34,043 bases of DNA from RGIG8700 sp045648505 (GCA_045648505.1 JAZROD010000050.1:1-34043), one strand, 5' to 3'; positions 1 through 6,483 are shown, counted from the stretch's first letter. A program made the numbers and translations. The notes: generated by a model from the letters alone, not told the origin.

Positions 1-85
1 ACTCTCTTGCTTCTTTAGGAATAACAAACTGTCCCTTTTCGCCGATTTTTACCATCCATGCGTATTTTCCTTCGGGTATATTCAT
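1..85 (-). CDS. AbrB/SpoVT-type DNA-binding regulator, N-terminal part (runs off the window)
   Basis: Only the first 28 codons lie in the window. They begin MNIPEGKYAWMVKIGEKGQ and continue into a FVIPKEAR stretch, the usual swapped-hairpin AbrB/MazE-type DNA-binding signature (I..KGQ.VIPKE.R). The ATG at 83-85 has a GGAG ribosome binding site a few bases upstream. A very good promoter (120-148) and an inverted repeat lie directly in front, which suggests that the protein controls its own expression. The part beyond the edge decides whether it is a free-standing transition-state-type regulator or an antitoxin; no partner toxin is visible. Confidence 0.8.
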   Translation of the reverse strand, partial: MNIPEGKYAWMVKIGEKGQFVIPKEARE

Positions 86-100
86 ATCTGATTCTCCTTC

Positions 101-127
101 GGTATGATTGGTATGAATAATCATACC
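101..127. promoter_or_regulatory. Probable operator: GGTATGA repeats overlapping the -10 box
   Basis: The block holds GGTATGATT (101-109), then GGTATGA (110-116), then the inverted copy TCATACC (121-127). The second and third copies form a dyad with a 4-base centre that covers the -10 box. The position fits autorepression by the AbrB-like protein; the link to that protein is inference. Confidence 0.55.
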
Positions 128-148
128 ATAGTTTTATATAATTGTCAA
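120..148 (-). promoter_or_regulatory. Sigma-A promoter of the AbrB-like gene
   Basis: On the minus strand, TTGACA (143-148) and TATGAT (120-125) are separated by exactly 17 bases, giving a near-consensus promoter 35 bases upstream of the start codon. The -10 box lies inside the inverted repeat described at 101-127. Confidence 0.8.
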
Positions 149-154
149 CATAAC

Positions 155-180
155 AAAAGATGTGACCGTAGCCACACCTT
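155..180 (-). terminator. Weak candidate terminator after the nucleotidyltransferase gene
   Basis: On the minus strand, AAGGTGTG (173-180) can pair with CACATCTT (157-164) over eight base pairs including one G-T pair. The loop is 8 bases and a short run of T follows. It sits between the stop codon at 195 and the next promoter, where a terminator is expected. Confidence 0.4.
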
Positions 181-194
181 GATTTGCATATATT

Positions 195-854
195 CTATTT
201 AGTTTTTTCAATCCACTTTTTTGCCCAATTAAATAAGTTTTCAGACATTGCATTAAAATCTACCGCTTTGCTGTTTTTTAAGTTTAAAAACGTTTCAACA
301 ATAACTCGTTCATCAGGAGAAACAATTCCCAGCAAATCTTTCTGATGGCTAATGTATTTTCCTGTTTGCTTAAAGGCTATAGCCTGCACCACAAAAGATG
401 CAGATTTGTATAAACCTCTTAAGATTTCTTCGCTCTTTTCATAGAGCATATTGTGAACACAGCCATGATAGATATTGCATGCGCCAATCCTTATTGCTCT
501 GCTTACAGCTATCTCGTCAATCAATGGCAATAGTTCGTCAAGACTTCCTTTTATGGGTTTTGTATCATAATAAAACTGAAAAAGGTCAGCAGGCTCCCAA
601 TTTAAGATTTCATTTTTACCTGAAAGGAAACCGCAAATCAGTTCCCTATGCGGTAAGGTATCTAACATCGTGTTATAGGTCGCAACATCTGATGCAGATA
701 ATTCATCAAGTATAACAACCATATCAATATCGCTGTTTTCAGTTGCTTCGCCACGGGCGAAACTGCCCTGCAGACCAACAAACCATACACGGTCGCCGAA
801 CTGGTCATTTAAGGCATTCAAAAATGTATTTGTCCAAGCAGTAATTTCTATCAT
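195..854 (-). CDS. Nucleotidyltransferase-domain protein (aminoglycoside adenylyltransferase-like fold)
   Basis: A 219-residue protein whose N-terminal third carries the polymerase-beta-type nucleotidyltransferase signature: GS at residues 30-31 (GLQGSFARGEA) followed by the metal-binding pair D42-x-D44 (SDIDMVV). The C-terminal half is helical with no motif I can name, as in stand-alone NTase proteins that have a helical (HEPN-like or KNTase-C-like) tail. Such proteins transfer a nucleotide to a small molecule or protein; the substrate cannot be told from sequence, and resistance should not be assumed. It is the last gene of a four-gene operon, two bases after the ArsC-type gene, so it is probably translationally coupled. 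It acts in the cytoplasm. Confidence 0.75.
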   Translation of the reverse strand: MIEITAWTNTFLNALNDQFGDRVWFVGLQGSFARGEATENSDIDMVVILDELSASDVATYNTMLDTLPHRELICGFLSGKNEILNWEPADLFQFYYDTKPIKGSLDELLPLIDEIAVSRAIRIGACNIYHGCVHNMLYEKSEEILRGLYKSASFVVQAIAFKQTGKYISHQKDLLGIVSPDERVIVETFLNLKNSKAVDFNAMSENLFNWAKKWIEKTK

Positions 855-856
855 TT

Positions 857-1243
857 CTATTTCCTCATTAAATCTAAAACTTTCTCTTTGATTATATTCG
901 CTGTTTTTATAAATTCTTCGTCGCTTTTTCCTGTGGGATCTTCAAGGCCCCAATCTGAACGCTCTTTGCAAGGGATATATGGACACCTAACATTACAACC
1001 CATTGTTATAACTATATCAGGCGTAGGTATATCCGAAATCAGCTTTGAATACTGACCTGACATATCAATCCCAAAATGCTCTTTCATAATTCGCACCGCA
1101 TCTTGATTTATCTGTGGCTTTGTTTCTGTTCCTGCAGAGTAGCACTCGTATTTTTCGGAAAGATACACTTTTCCAAAAGCCTCTGCCATCTGACTTCGGC
1201 AGGAATTATGTACGCAAATAAATGCTATTTTAGTTTTTGACAT
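857..1243 (-). CDS. ArsC-type arsenate reductase / low-molecular-weight phosphatase-fold protein
   Basis: A 128-residue protein with the LMW-phosphatase P-loop near its start, C10-x5-R16 (CVHNSCRS). Further cysteines at 83, 87 and 92 (MGCNVRCPYIPC) could form the disulfide relay of thioredoxin-coupled arsenate reductases. The D102-P103 pair (LEDPTG) is the usual general-acid loop. Length matches the family. The known reaction is reduction of arsenate to arsenite, regenerated by thioredoxin. No arsR, arsB or acr3 gene is next to it. Instead it overlaps the DUF5714 gene by 14 bases and is followed by a nucleotidyltransferase, so a role outside arsenic resistance (for example protein tyrosine phosphatase) is possible. 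Confidence 0.85.
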   Translation of the reverse strand: MSKTKIAFICVHNSCRSQMAEAFGKVYLSEKYECYSAGTETKPQINQDAVRIMKEHFGIDMSGQYSKLISDIPTPDIVITMGCNVRCPYIPCKERSDWGLEDPTGKSDEEFIKTANIIKEKVLDLMRK

Positions 1244-1919
1244 GGAAAGAACACCTTTCTTCTATACATTGATTGTTCAGATTGGAGCGTAAACATTTGA
1301 TTTCGTCAAGCTCCATTTCGACTCCAAGCTTTTCTTTAGTAAATTTTACAGCTTCAACAATTGCAAGATAGGAATCTCTTTTACAACAACGGGGACCACC
1401 GTTTTTGCCGATTGCAGTTAACGCTTGTCCTGTCATCTGATTGGATAGTCCCCAGGCTTCTTTTGCGAGGGGTGTTGACTTGGTTATGATAGACATATAC
1501 ATACCTGTGCTGATACCTGCACCGCAGGCACCCCAGAAGCCACATGCTCCGCCGGGAACCTGTTTTCCTCTTGCATACATTTCATGAAGCGCAGAGATTA
1601 AATCAACATCTCCGCCTGCGTTTTTATATGCAGTAAGAAGTGATGCACCCACCATAACATGATGTTCAGGACCGTGCATATGACAAAATTCCATAGACAT
1701 CATTTTTTCTAAAATTTCAATAGGATTTTTAGATTTTTCATTTAAAGCTAAAGCTAAAATTTCATCCATTCCGCTTGTGTGACACTCGCTGCAAACATAG
1801 TGTCCGTTCACACATCTTGTTTTGCTGTTTTCTTTTTTATGGCAAATCACACACTCCATCATCGCATCTGTTTCCAGATATTCAAGCGGTGCTTTGCAAA
1901 TTAAACATTCTTCGTTCAT
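1230..1919 (-). CDS. DUF5714-family cysteine-rich protein
   Basis: A 229-residue protein. The first 50 residues form a zinc-ribbon-like region with paired cysteines (CLIC, CVIC, then CVNGHYVCSECH). The remainder is rich in Gly, Cys and His, with GACGFWGACGAG and GGPRCCKRD blocks and an FCHMHGPEHH stretch, which suggests a metal or iron-sulfur site. I recognise this as the DUF5714 domain family, whose function is not established as far as I know. It follows the PAS gene by 20 bases and overlaps the ArsC-type gene by 14 bases, so all belong to one transcript. The unbroken Cys/His pattern argues for an active protein. Cytoplasmic; no membrane segment seen. Confidence 0.75.
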   Translation of the reverse strand: MNEECLICKAPLEYLETDAMMECVICHKKENSKTRCVNGHYVCSECHTSGMDEILALALNEKSKNPIEILEKMMSMEFCHMHGPEHHVMVGASLLTAYKNAGGDVDLISALHEMYARGKQVPGGACGFWGACGAGISTGMYMSIITKSTPLAKEAWGLSNQMTGQALTAIGKNGGPRCCKRDSYLAIVEAVKFTKEKLGVEMELDEIKCLRSNLNNQCIEERCSFHVKN

Positions 1920-1939
1920 TTTTATATCACCATATTTTA

Positions 1940-2305
1940 TTATTGTTTAGGCTGATAAAGCCCGACTGTTTCTTTGTTTCTGTACTCGTGCTTTTCGTAA
2001 TAGCCAATCAGTGTGCCGTCGTCATCACGAAGAGCGACCATATAGACATCTTTGTTTTCCTTGTCATTGCGATATGTGTAAATGATGTTGTTGCCATTGC
2101 TTTCCTTAAACCAACTGATCACCTTTTCAATCATTTCATTGGCTTTTTGCGGATGGCATTCTTTAATACTTGCACCCGTTAAGTCCTTATGATAACGCTC
2201 TATCGCCGAAGGATTCATATATACAATTATATCGTCCATATCACATACAACCACAGGTGCTGAGTCCATATCAAGTATGCTTTTGAATAATTTATATAAT
2301 TTCAT
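1940..2305 (-). CDS. Single PAS-domain protein
   Basis: A 121-residue protein that is essentially one PAS domain. VVVCDMDDIIVYMNPSAIE is a typical PAS start; a helix region follows, and DVYMVALRDDDGTLIGYYE is the typical closing beta hairpin. It has no output domain (kinase, cyclase or DNA-binding), so it may act as a sensor by binding a partner or a ligand such as haem or flavin. It is the first gene of the operon. The start codon at 2303-2305 has a GAGGT ribosome binding site and lies 22 bases after the -10 box. Its pairing with a Cys-rich DUF5714 protein and a thiol-based reductase hints at redox or metal sensing; this is inference. Confidence 0.8.
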   Translation of the reverse strand: MKLYKLFKSILDMDSAPVVVCDMDDIIVYMNPSAIERYHKDLTGASIKECHPQKANEMIEKVISWFKESNGNNIIYTYRNDKENKDVYMVALRDDDGTLIGYYEKHEYRNKETVGLYQPKQ

Positions 2306-2327
2306 TTTTCAAACCTCACCAATTGTT

Positions 2328-2356
2328 ATTATACTATATTTTCTTAAACATTTCAA
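2328..2356 (-). promoter_or_regulatory. Promoter of the PAS-DUF5714-ArsC-NTase operon
   Basis: Minus-strand TTGAAA (2351-2356) and TATAAT (2328-2333) with a 17-base spacer stand just upstream of the PAS gene. One mismatch in the -35 box and a perfect -10 box. No dyad is obvious around it. Confidence 0.75.
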
Positions 2357-2687
2357 GAACACCGCAACATTCAATCGGGGTTCTAACATTTTTCTATAAG
2401 AAACTGTCAGAAATCGGACACAAATACAAAATGTTAAATTCGAATATAAAAATAAGCTTTGCGTAAGCAAAGCTAACCTTAACTTCTTCACTTTTCACTA
2501 TTACCTACTACTTTCCAAAAATCTGTGCACTAAATATCTTGTAGTGAAGAGTGAATAGTGAATAAGTAAAAATCCGCACACTATCGTGTGCGGATTTTTG
2601 GTGAGCCATCGGAGATGCACATGCTTCGCATTCGCCGTGCTCGACGACCGAAAGCTTTGCTTTCAGTACCCGTCTCACACCACTCGC
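2357..2687. other. Gene-free stretch with short imperfect repeats and the outer end of the mobile element
   Basis: No credible gene lies here. Bases 2484-2511 (TTCACTTTTCACTATT and flanks) and 2540-2566 (GTGAAGAGTGAATAGTGAAT) are imperfect inverted copies made of AGTGAATA-like units, followed by a 14-bp terminator stem (2568-2599). Next comes GGTGAGCC (2600-2607), whose minus strand reads ATCTCCGATGGCTCACCA and resembles the 3' end of a tRNA, but no complete tRNA can be folded. The rest (2608-2687) is more GC-rich than its surroundings and looks like a relic of an integration site. Confidence 0.5.
2568..2599. terminator. Bidirectional intrinsic terminator, 14-bp stem
   Basis: AAAAATCCGCACAC (2568-2581) pairs perfectly with GTGTGCGGATTTTT (2586-2599) around a 4-base loop. 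Either strand ends in five T. Read on the minus strand it follows a GGCTCACCA sequence directly, the layout of a tRNA gene end. Confidence 0.85.
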
Positions 2688-4280
2688 CTAAAAACGGTTA
2701 TCAACCGTTTTTTTCACGGCTTCGTGCCCTCTCAGAGTTCGAATCTCCGTAGTATTGCAATACAAAAAAGGAATACCATTTGGTATTCCTTCTTTGTGGT
2801 GAGCCGAAGATTCTGGAATACGAACTCCTTCTTTTATTCCTGCATCGATTTCATTAAATGTTATTGTTCTGTTGTCTCCTGAATAATTGAAGGTTAATAC
2901 AACCTTATCATCATATACAAAAACTGAGTTTACAAAAGTTTTTATCAGTCTTTTCTGACATTCTATGTCGGTGTATTTCATACTTACAAATTGATTAAGG
3001 AAGAAAATTATGTGTTCTTTCGTGAGACCTAAGTTTTCCTTAAGCTTTGCTTCCTTAAGGGCTTCTTCAATTTCTGATTTTTGCTCATCAAGTTCATCCA
3101 TACGACTTTTTGTGGTTTCATTTATGATTCCTTGTTCAATAGCTTTAACCAAATTGTTAAGGGACTTGTTTATATCAGCCAAAGCTTTTTTGAGCGAGTC
3201 TGTATATGATGTTTCAGTATTCTGTGATACATAGTATTGATAAGTATTTTCAGCAATGAATTCCAGCAATTTGTTATCTCTGATCAAGTTGATTACACTC
3301 GTTAAAACCAAATCTTCTATCCATGCCTTGCGGACAGCTTTCTTTGTGCATAGTTTTTTCTTTTGTGCCGAACATACATAATAGTAATGCTTTGTACCTG
3401 TTTTACTTGTTCCGCATACACCAACCATACCTGTTCCACATTTACCGCAGAAAAGTTTTTCTGACAGCAGATAATCTGCCTTTGAATTCTTGTGAGATGA
3501 GGTTCGCTGATTATACTTTAGCATTTCCTGCACTTTATTGAAAGTTTCTGTATCTATAATTGCAGGTATTGCATTTTCTATGCGTACTTCATTGTTATAA
3601 GAATACACACCTATGTATTTCTCATTTTTAAGCAGACAATTGAGACTACCACAGGTGAATTCTTTTCCTTTTAATGTGCGTAATCCTCTATGATTTAACT
3701 CATTTACTATTTCAGTAATCGTTTTTCCTCCTGCATACATTTCAAAAATGAGTTTTACAATAGGAGCATGGTCTGGGTCTATAACATAATGCTTATTTTC
3801 ATCAGTTGTGTAACCAAGGGGGCGTGTTCCGCCTGTGCATTGAGCTTTAATGGCACTTGCTTTCATTCCCCTTTTTACATTTTGTGATAATTGTTCTGAA
3901 TAATAAGCCGCCATCCCTTCAATAACCGACTCTAAAATAATTCCTTCAGGTGTATCAGGAATAGATTCTGCCACATAAAAAATTTTAATTCCGTTTTTCT
4001 TCAGATGATATTTGTTTAACGCAATTTCTTCTTTATTTCTTCCAATGCGGTCTGTTTTCCAGACAATAAGTGCATCAAATTTTTGTTTAGCAGCATCTGC
4101 CAACATTAACTGGAATTGTTCTCTGTTGTCATTTCTTCCTGTTTGTGCTCTATCTGCGTATATATGAATGATTTTAAGACCTTTGGTTGCTGCAAATCTT
4201 TCAGCCTCGGCAACTTGTCCCTCTATGGATTGTTCACCCTGTCTATGACTTGAAAAACGAGCATATACAACAGCATTCAT
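2688..4280 (-). CDS. Large serine recombinase (site-specific integrase)
   Basis: A 530-residue large serine recombinase that would integrate and excise the element. Residues 1-150 form the resolvase catalytic domain with the nucleophilic serine in YARFSSHRQ (about residues 7-15) and the VWKTDRIGR helix. A recombinase domain follows to about 270, then a zinc ribbon (CGKCGTGM ... CSAQKKKLC, about 278-313), then a coiled-coil-prone region to about 430. Length fits the family. The ATG start has an AAAGGAG site lying in the last codons of the Xre gene 7 bases upstream, implying coupled translation. The last 45 codons are odd: they run through a tRNA-end-like sequence and a terminator hairpin and end in a second hairpin, so the C-terminus is set by the insertion site rather than by family conservation. 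Confidence 0.95.
   Translation of the reverse strand: MNAVVYARFSSHRQGEQSIEGQVAEAERFAATKGLKIIHIYADRAQTGRNDNREQFQLMLADAAKQKFDALIVWKTDRIGRNKEEIALNKYHLKKNGIKIFYVAESIPDTPEGIILESVIEGMAAYYSEQLSQNVKRGMKASAIKAQCTGGTRPLGYTTDENKHYVIDPDHAPIVKLIFEMYAGGKTITEIVNELNHRGLRTLKGKEFTCGSLNCLLKNEKYIGVYSYNNEVRIENAIPAIIDTETFNKVQEMLKYNQRTSSHKNSKADYLLSEKLFCGKCGTGMVGVCGTSKTGTKHYYYVCSAQKKKLCTKKAVRKAWIEDLVLTSVINLIRDNKLLEFIAENTYQYYVSQNTETSYTDSLKKALADINKSLNNLVKAIEQGIINETTKSRMDELDEQKSEIEEALKEAKLKENLGLTKEHIIFFLNQFVSMKYTDIECQKRLIKTFVNSVFVYDDKVVLTFNYSGDNRTITFNEIDAGIKEGVRIPESSAHHKEGIPNGIPFLYCNTTEIRTLRGHEAVKKTVDNRF
2690..2712. terminator. Intrinsic terminator at the end of the recombinase frame
   Basis: AAAAACGGTT (2690-2699) pairs with AACCGTTTTT (2703-2712) around a 3-base loop, with a T run on both strands. 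The recombinase frame closes inside this hairpin (stop at 2688-2690), so it is the likely end of the leftward transcript. Confidence 0.7.
2768..2791 (-). terminator. Terminator-like hairpin inside the recombinase C-terminal codons
   Basis: AAGGAATACC (2768-2777) pairs with GGTATTCCTT (2782-2791), and on the minus strand six T follow. It resembles a working intrinsic terminator but lies within the open reading frame, where it encodes the repeat-like peptide EGIPNGIPF. It directly follows GGCTCACCA on the minus strand. Confidence 0.65.
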
Positions 4281-4287
4281 CTTGCAC

Positions 4288-4911
4288 TCACTCCTTTACC
4301 GTTTCTAAATTGAGTGCAAGTCTTGCTGTGTTTCTGTCTTTAAGACTTGCTTTGTCGTATGCCTTAGCAACTTCAAATGCCATAACAGATACTTCTGATG
4401 GTGTATATGTTTCATCGCCTGTCCATACGCTTAAAGGTACATTAAGCGTTTCTGAAAGCTGAAGTGCTATAGGTAACGGTGCCTCTTTTATCTGACGGAC
4501 TATTATCATACGCACTTGCTTGTCTGTTAATCCTGTAATTCTCACGATTTCAGGAATATCAATCTTCATTTCTTCCATAACATCTATGAAAATTTTGTAA
4601 AAAGGTTTTCTTTTTTTGTCTGCACATATAGTAGAAAAAACAGCTTCACTTTCTGTATCTCCTAAAAGGTAATCAACTGAGACCTGTAATTTTTCTGCAT
4701 ATTTTTTAACCTGTTCAATTTTAGGAGAGCGTTGTTCAAGTTCATATCTGCTTAATATTTGCTTTGAAGTTCCTAATATAGCCGCAAACTCTTCTTGTGT
4801 AAGTCCTTTTTCTTTTCGAATTTCTCTGAGTCGCTGACCAAATGATGTGTAGCTAACTTCAACATCAGGTAAATTCTTGAATGCCTTTTGCTTCTTATCG
4901 TCTTTTTTCAA
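4288..4911 (-). CDS. Xre-family helix-turn-helix repressor of the mobile element
   Basis: A 207-residue protein. Residues about 24-85 are a classic HTH_3 domain (FGQRLREIRKEKGLTQEEF, then ILGTSKQILSRYELEQRSP and the VSVDYLLG end). The C-terminal half (about 100-207) holds a second helical region with a possible HTH (DIPEIVRITGLTDKQVRMI), without a peptidase motif. The start is a TTG at 4909-4911, chosen because an AAAGGA site lies 8 bases upstream; no in-frame ATG fits. It is encoded between the recombinase and the divergent control region, the normal place for the element's repressor. The paired operators at 5460-5519 are its probable targets; this link is inference. Confidence 0.85.
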   Translation of the reverse strand: MKKDDKKQKAFKNLPDVEVSYTSFGQRLREIRKEKGLTQEEFAAILGTSKQILSRYELEQRSPKIEQVKKYAEKLQVSVDYLLGDTESEAVFSTICADKKRKPFYKIFIDVMEEMKIDIPEIVRITGLTDKQVRMIIVRQIKEAPLPIALQLSETLNVPLSVWTGDETYTPSEVSVMAFEVAKAYDKASLKDRNTARLALNLETVKE

Positions 4912-4932
4912 AATATCATTCCTTTCATACTT

Positions 4933-5331
4933 TCATTCTTCTATTATCCATTTTCCGTTTTTAGCTGTACCTTCTCGTTTTACTACTTTCGTTTCTTTCA
5001 GGTAATCAATGTCTCTCTTTATTGTTCGTGTTGTTACACCTAATCTTTCTGATATTTCAGTTGCGGACACATTTTCGTCTTTTTTAATCAATTCGATTAT
5101 TGTGAGCATACGCACAGCTTTCTTACTGTTCCCTAAAAGTCTCACAGCGTTCTTTATCTTATTTGGTATATCTTCAAGCATCTTTTTTGAGTTATTTACG
5201 CCTGTTACATTTCCGTTAACATCTATACCAATATAGATAGTTCCGCCCTGTACATTTGCGAATCCGCATATCCAATTCAGGAATTCATCCTTCCATTCAG
5301 ATTACCATTCTACATTTTGTTTTTCCGGCAT
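4933..5331 (-). pseudogene. Broken AlbA_2/Schlafen-like ATP-binding regulator (stop at codon 10 and large internal deletion)
   Basis: Reading from the ATG at 5329-5331, the frame gives MPEKQNVEW, a TAA stop (5302-5304), then SEWKDEFLNWICGFAN and QGGTIYIGID. This is the start of the AlbA_2 domain found in long regulators of Clostridia, where the stop position normally holds Lys (AAA to TAA is one base change). After LEDIPNKI the frame jumps, without the usual middle of several hundred residues, to the C-terminal winged helix (SATEISERLGVTTRTIKRDI) and ends KNGKWIIEE. So both ends of the gene remain and the middle is gone. The 82-residue piece from the ATG at 5179-5181 could still be translated as a small DeoR/HTH_11-type protein. 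It is first behind the leftward promoter, 21 bases ahead of the Xre gene. Confidence 0.8.
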
Positions 5332-5403
5332 TTATATTACTTCCACACATAAGTTTATTTTTATAGTATATCACTAATTGTCTTAAAAATAATTTGTGAG
5401 TAT

Positions 5404-5432
5404 ATTATATCTCAACTAATCCACATTGTCAA
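5404..5432 (-). promoter_or_regulatory. Leftward promoter of the recombinase arm
   Basis: Minus-strand TTGACA (5427-5432) and TATAAT (5404-5409) with a 17-base spacer: a perfect sigma-A consensus. It would drive the broken AlbA_2 gene, xre and recombinase. A small dyad, CACA-AA-TGTG (5433-5442), abuts the -35 box. Confidence 0.85.
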
Positions 5433-5459
5433 CACAAATGTGAAACATTTATGAAATTA

Positions 5460-5519
5460 TCACCAAATGGTTGACAAGCGTTAAAATGTACATTATAATC
5501 AAAATCAACCAAACGGTGA
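5460..5519. promoter_or_regulatory. Paired inverted operators around the rightward promoter
   Basis: TCACCAAATGGTTGA (5460-5474) and TCAACCAAACGGTGA (5505-5519) are inverted copies matching at 12 of 15 positions, and each has an internal CCAAAYGG near-dyad. Their centres are 45 bases apart. One covers the -35 box, the other the transcription start. This is the arrangement of a repressor that bridges or blocks a promoter; the Xre protein is the obvious candidate. Confidence 0.7.
5471..5499 (+). promoter_or_regulatory. Rightward promoter of the replication-like arm
   Basis: TTGACA (5471-5476) and TATAAT (5494-5499) with a 17-base spacer, again a perfect consensus. It lies 38 bases upstream of and divergent from the leftward promoter. 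Its -35 box overlaps one operator copy and the start-site region overlaps the other. Confidence 0.85.
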
Positions 5520-5526
5520 CTTTCAT

Positions 5527-5733
5527 TTGTGCAAATATAAATTAAGGGAAGTGATTAAAAATCTCTACAATATTCATATTAATCCGAAAACTATTCCAAA
5601 AACGGAAACAAAATTACTGTGCGCCGTATTTCTGGATGCAGTTATTCGTTTTTATGAAGATCCTGTAAATAAAGAAAATTTCAGAATATGGTCCGCAGAG
5701 AAAGGAGATGGTGTTTCTGAACATAAATTATGA
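5527..5733 (+). CDS. Small protein of unknown function, first gene of the rightward arm
   Basis: A 68-residue, basic protein without a motif I recognise. The start is a TTG at 5527-5529, supported by a GGTGA ribosome binding site 7 bases upstream (5515-5519); no ATG is available in the frame. That binding site is part of the second operator, so repressor binding and translation start share the same bases. The gene begins about 21 bases after the expected transcription start and its stop overlaps the next gene by 26 bases, so the two are coupled. Its position resembles small early proteins of phage-like elements. Confidence 0.5.
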   Translation: MCKYKLREVIKNLYNIHINPKTIPKTETKLLCAVFLDAVIRFYEDPVNKENFRIWSAEKGDGVSEHKL

Positions 5734-6322
5734 TTCTGCAAAAAATTATATAAGTAAAGTAATTACAAATTATTCAGATAAATTCAAAAGCCTTGTTTCA
5801 GAAGAAAATTACGATGAACTTGAATATGTGGCTGAATGTTTTATATGCGTTTTAAGGGATATTCTTGTAAAGGCAGCACAAAAACCAAGAAATGAAATAA
5901 TGAAGCGATGCGCTGACAGCATGGGTATCACCGTACAGAAAACAGATGGCATTTTAGAAGTAACACTTCCTGTGATTCTCCCCTCCAAAGCAAAGACAAA
6001 AACAAATTATCTATACGAACCGTTATTCTTTGCTATGGAAAACTTTTCAAAAAAGCAACCTCTTTTCATAAAGGAAAAAGTAATGATGTGTATTGAATTT
6101 ATCTATGAGAAAAACAACAAGAAAATACCAAGAGGCGATCATGATAACAAAGAAGTTAAACAGGTAATTGATGCAATCTCAAGCTTTGTTGTTCCTGATG
6201 ACAGTGATGATTATTTAAGTCTTTGTCAGATTTCATCTAATGGAGAATATAATCACACGAAGATTTATATTATGCCTGAAAAAGACTTTGGAAACTTCTT
6301 TCTAAAGTATAAAAACAAGTAA
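5708..6322 (+). CDS. Mobile-element protein of unknown function (possibly DUF6100-like)
   Basis: About 200 residues, cytoplasmic, no signal or membrane segment. The middle has a conserved-looking block (CADSMGITVQKTDGILEVTL) followed by a helical part and an acidic C-terminal region (VVPDDSDDYLS). From memory it resembles proteins filed as DUF6100 in integrative elements of Clostridia, but I am not certain. The start is doubtful: the ATG at 5708 touches the AAAGGAG site directly, so initiation may occur a few codons later (for example the CTG at 5717). It overlaps the small upstream gene by 26 bases and sits in an early operon of the element. Confidence 0.6.
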   Translation: MVFLNINYDSAKNYISKVITNYSDKFKSLVSEENYDELEYVAECFICVLRDILVKAAQKPRNEIMKRCADSMGITVQKTDGILEVTLPVILPSKAKTKTNYLYEPLFFAMENFSKKQPLFIKEKVMMCIEFIYEKNNKKIPRGDHDNKEVKQVIDAISSFVVPDDSDDYLSLCQISSNGEYNHTKIYIMPEKDFGNFFLKYKNK

Positions 6323-6379
6323 ATTAATATCCAAAAAACATATCACAAAATGGCAATTTTAAGACATTTTTTTGTGACA

Positions 6380-6425
6380 TTAGGAAAAGGCTGAGAAATA
6401 CGGCTTTTCAAGGCCTTTTCTCTAA
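6380..6425 (+). other. Hairpin in the 161-base gap between two element genes
   Basis: GAAAAGGC (6384-6391) pairs with GCCTTTTC (6413-6420), and flanking TTAG and CTAA extend the stem with one bulge. The loop is about 21 bases and no T run follows, so it is not a clear terminator. It could be an attenuator or a leader structure before the gene starting at 6484. Nothing else is evident in the gap except A/T-rich sequence and the GAGGAGG ribosome binding site. Confidence 0.35.
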
Positions 6426-6483
6426 TACAAAACAGACCATAAAGATAAAGCTTGGTTAAATATAAGAGGAGGAAAATAAAGAT

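Noticed and set aside
195..854. Aminoglycoside resistance gene
   Set aside because: The nucleotidyltransferase motif alone is not specific and nothing in the context indicates resistance; kept as a general nucleotidyltransferase.
2309..2491. 60-residue minus-strand reading frame upstream of the PAS gene
   Set aside because: It overlaps the PAS promoter, has no ribosome binding site and a composition unlike a real protein.
2480..2570. Clustered AGTGAATA-like units suggesting a CRISPR or tandem repeat array
   Set aside because: The units are short, irregular and without spacers; they form at most an imperfect inverted repeat.
2608..2690. A possible tRNA or small RNA gene suggested by the GGCTCACCA end
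   Set aside because: No 5' acceptor strand (GTGAGCC on the minus strand) or complete cloverleaf could be found, so it is only treated as a relic.
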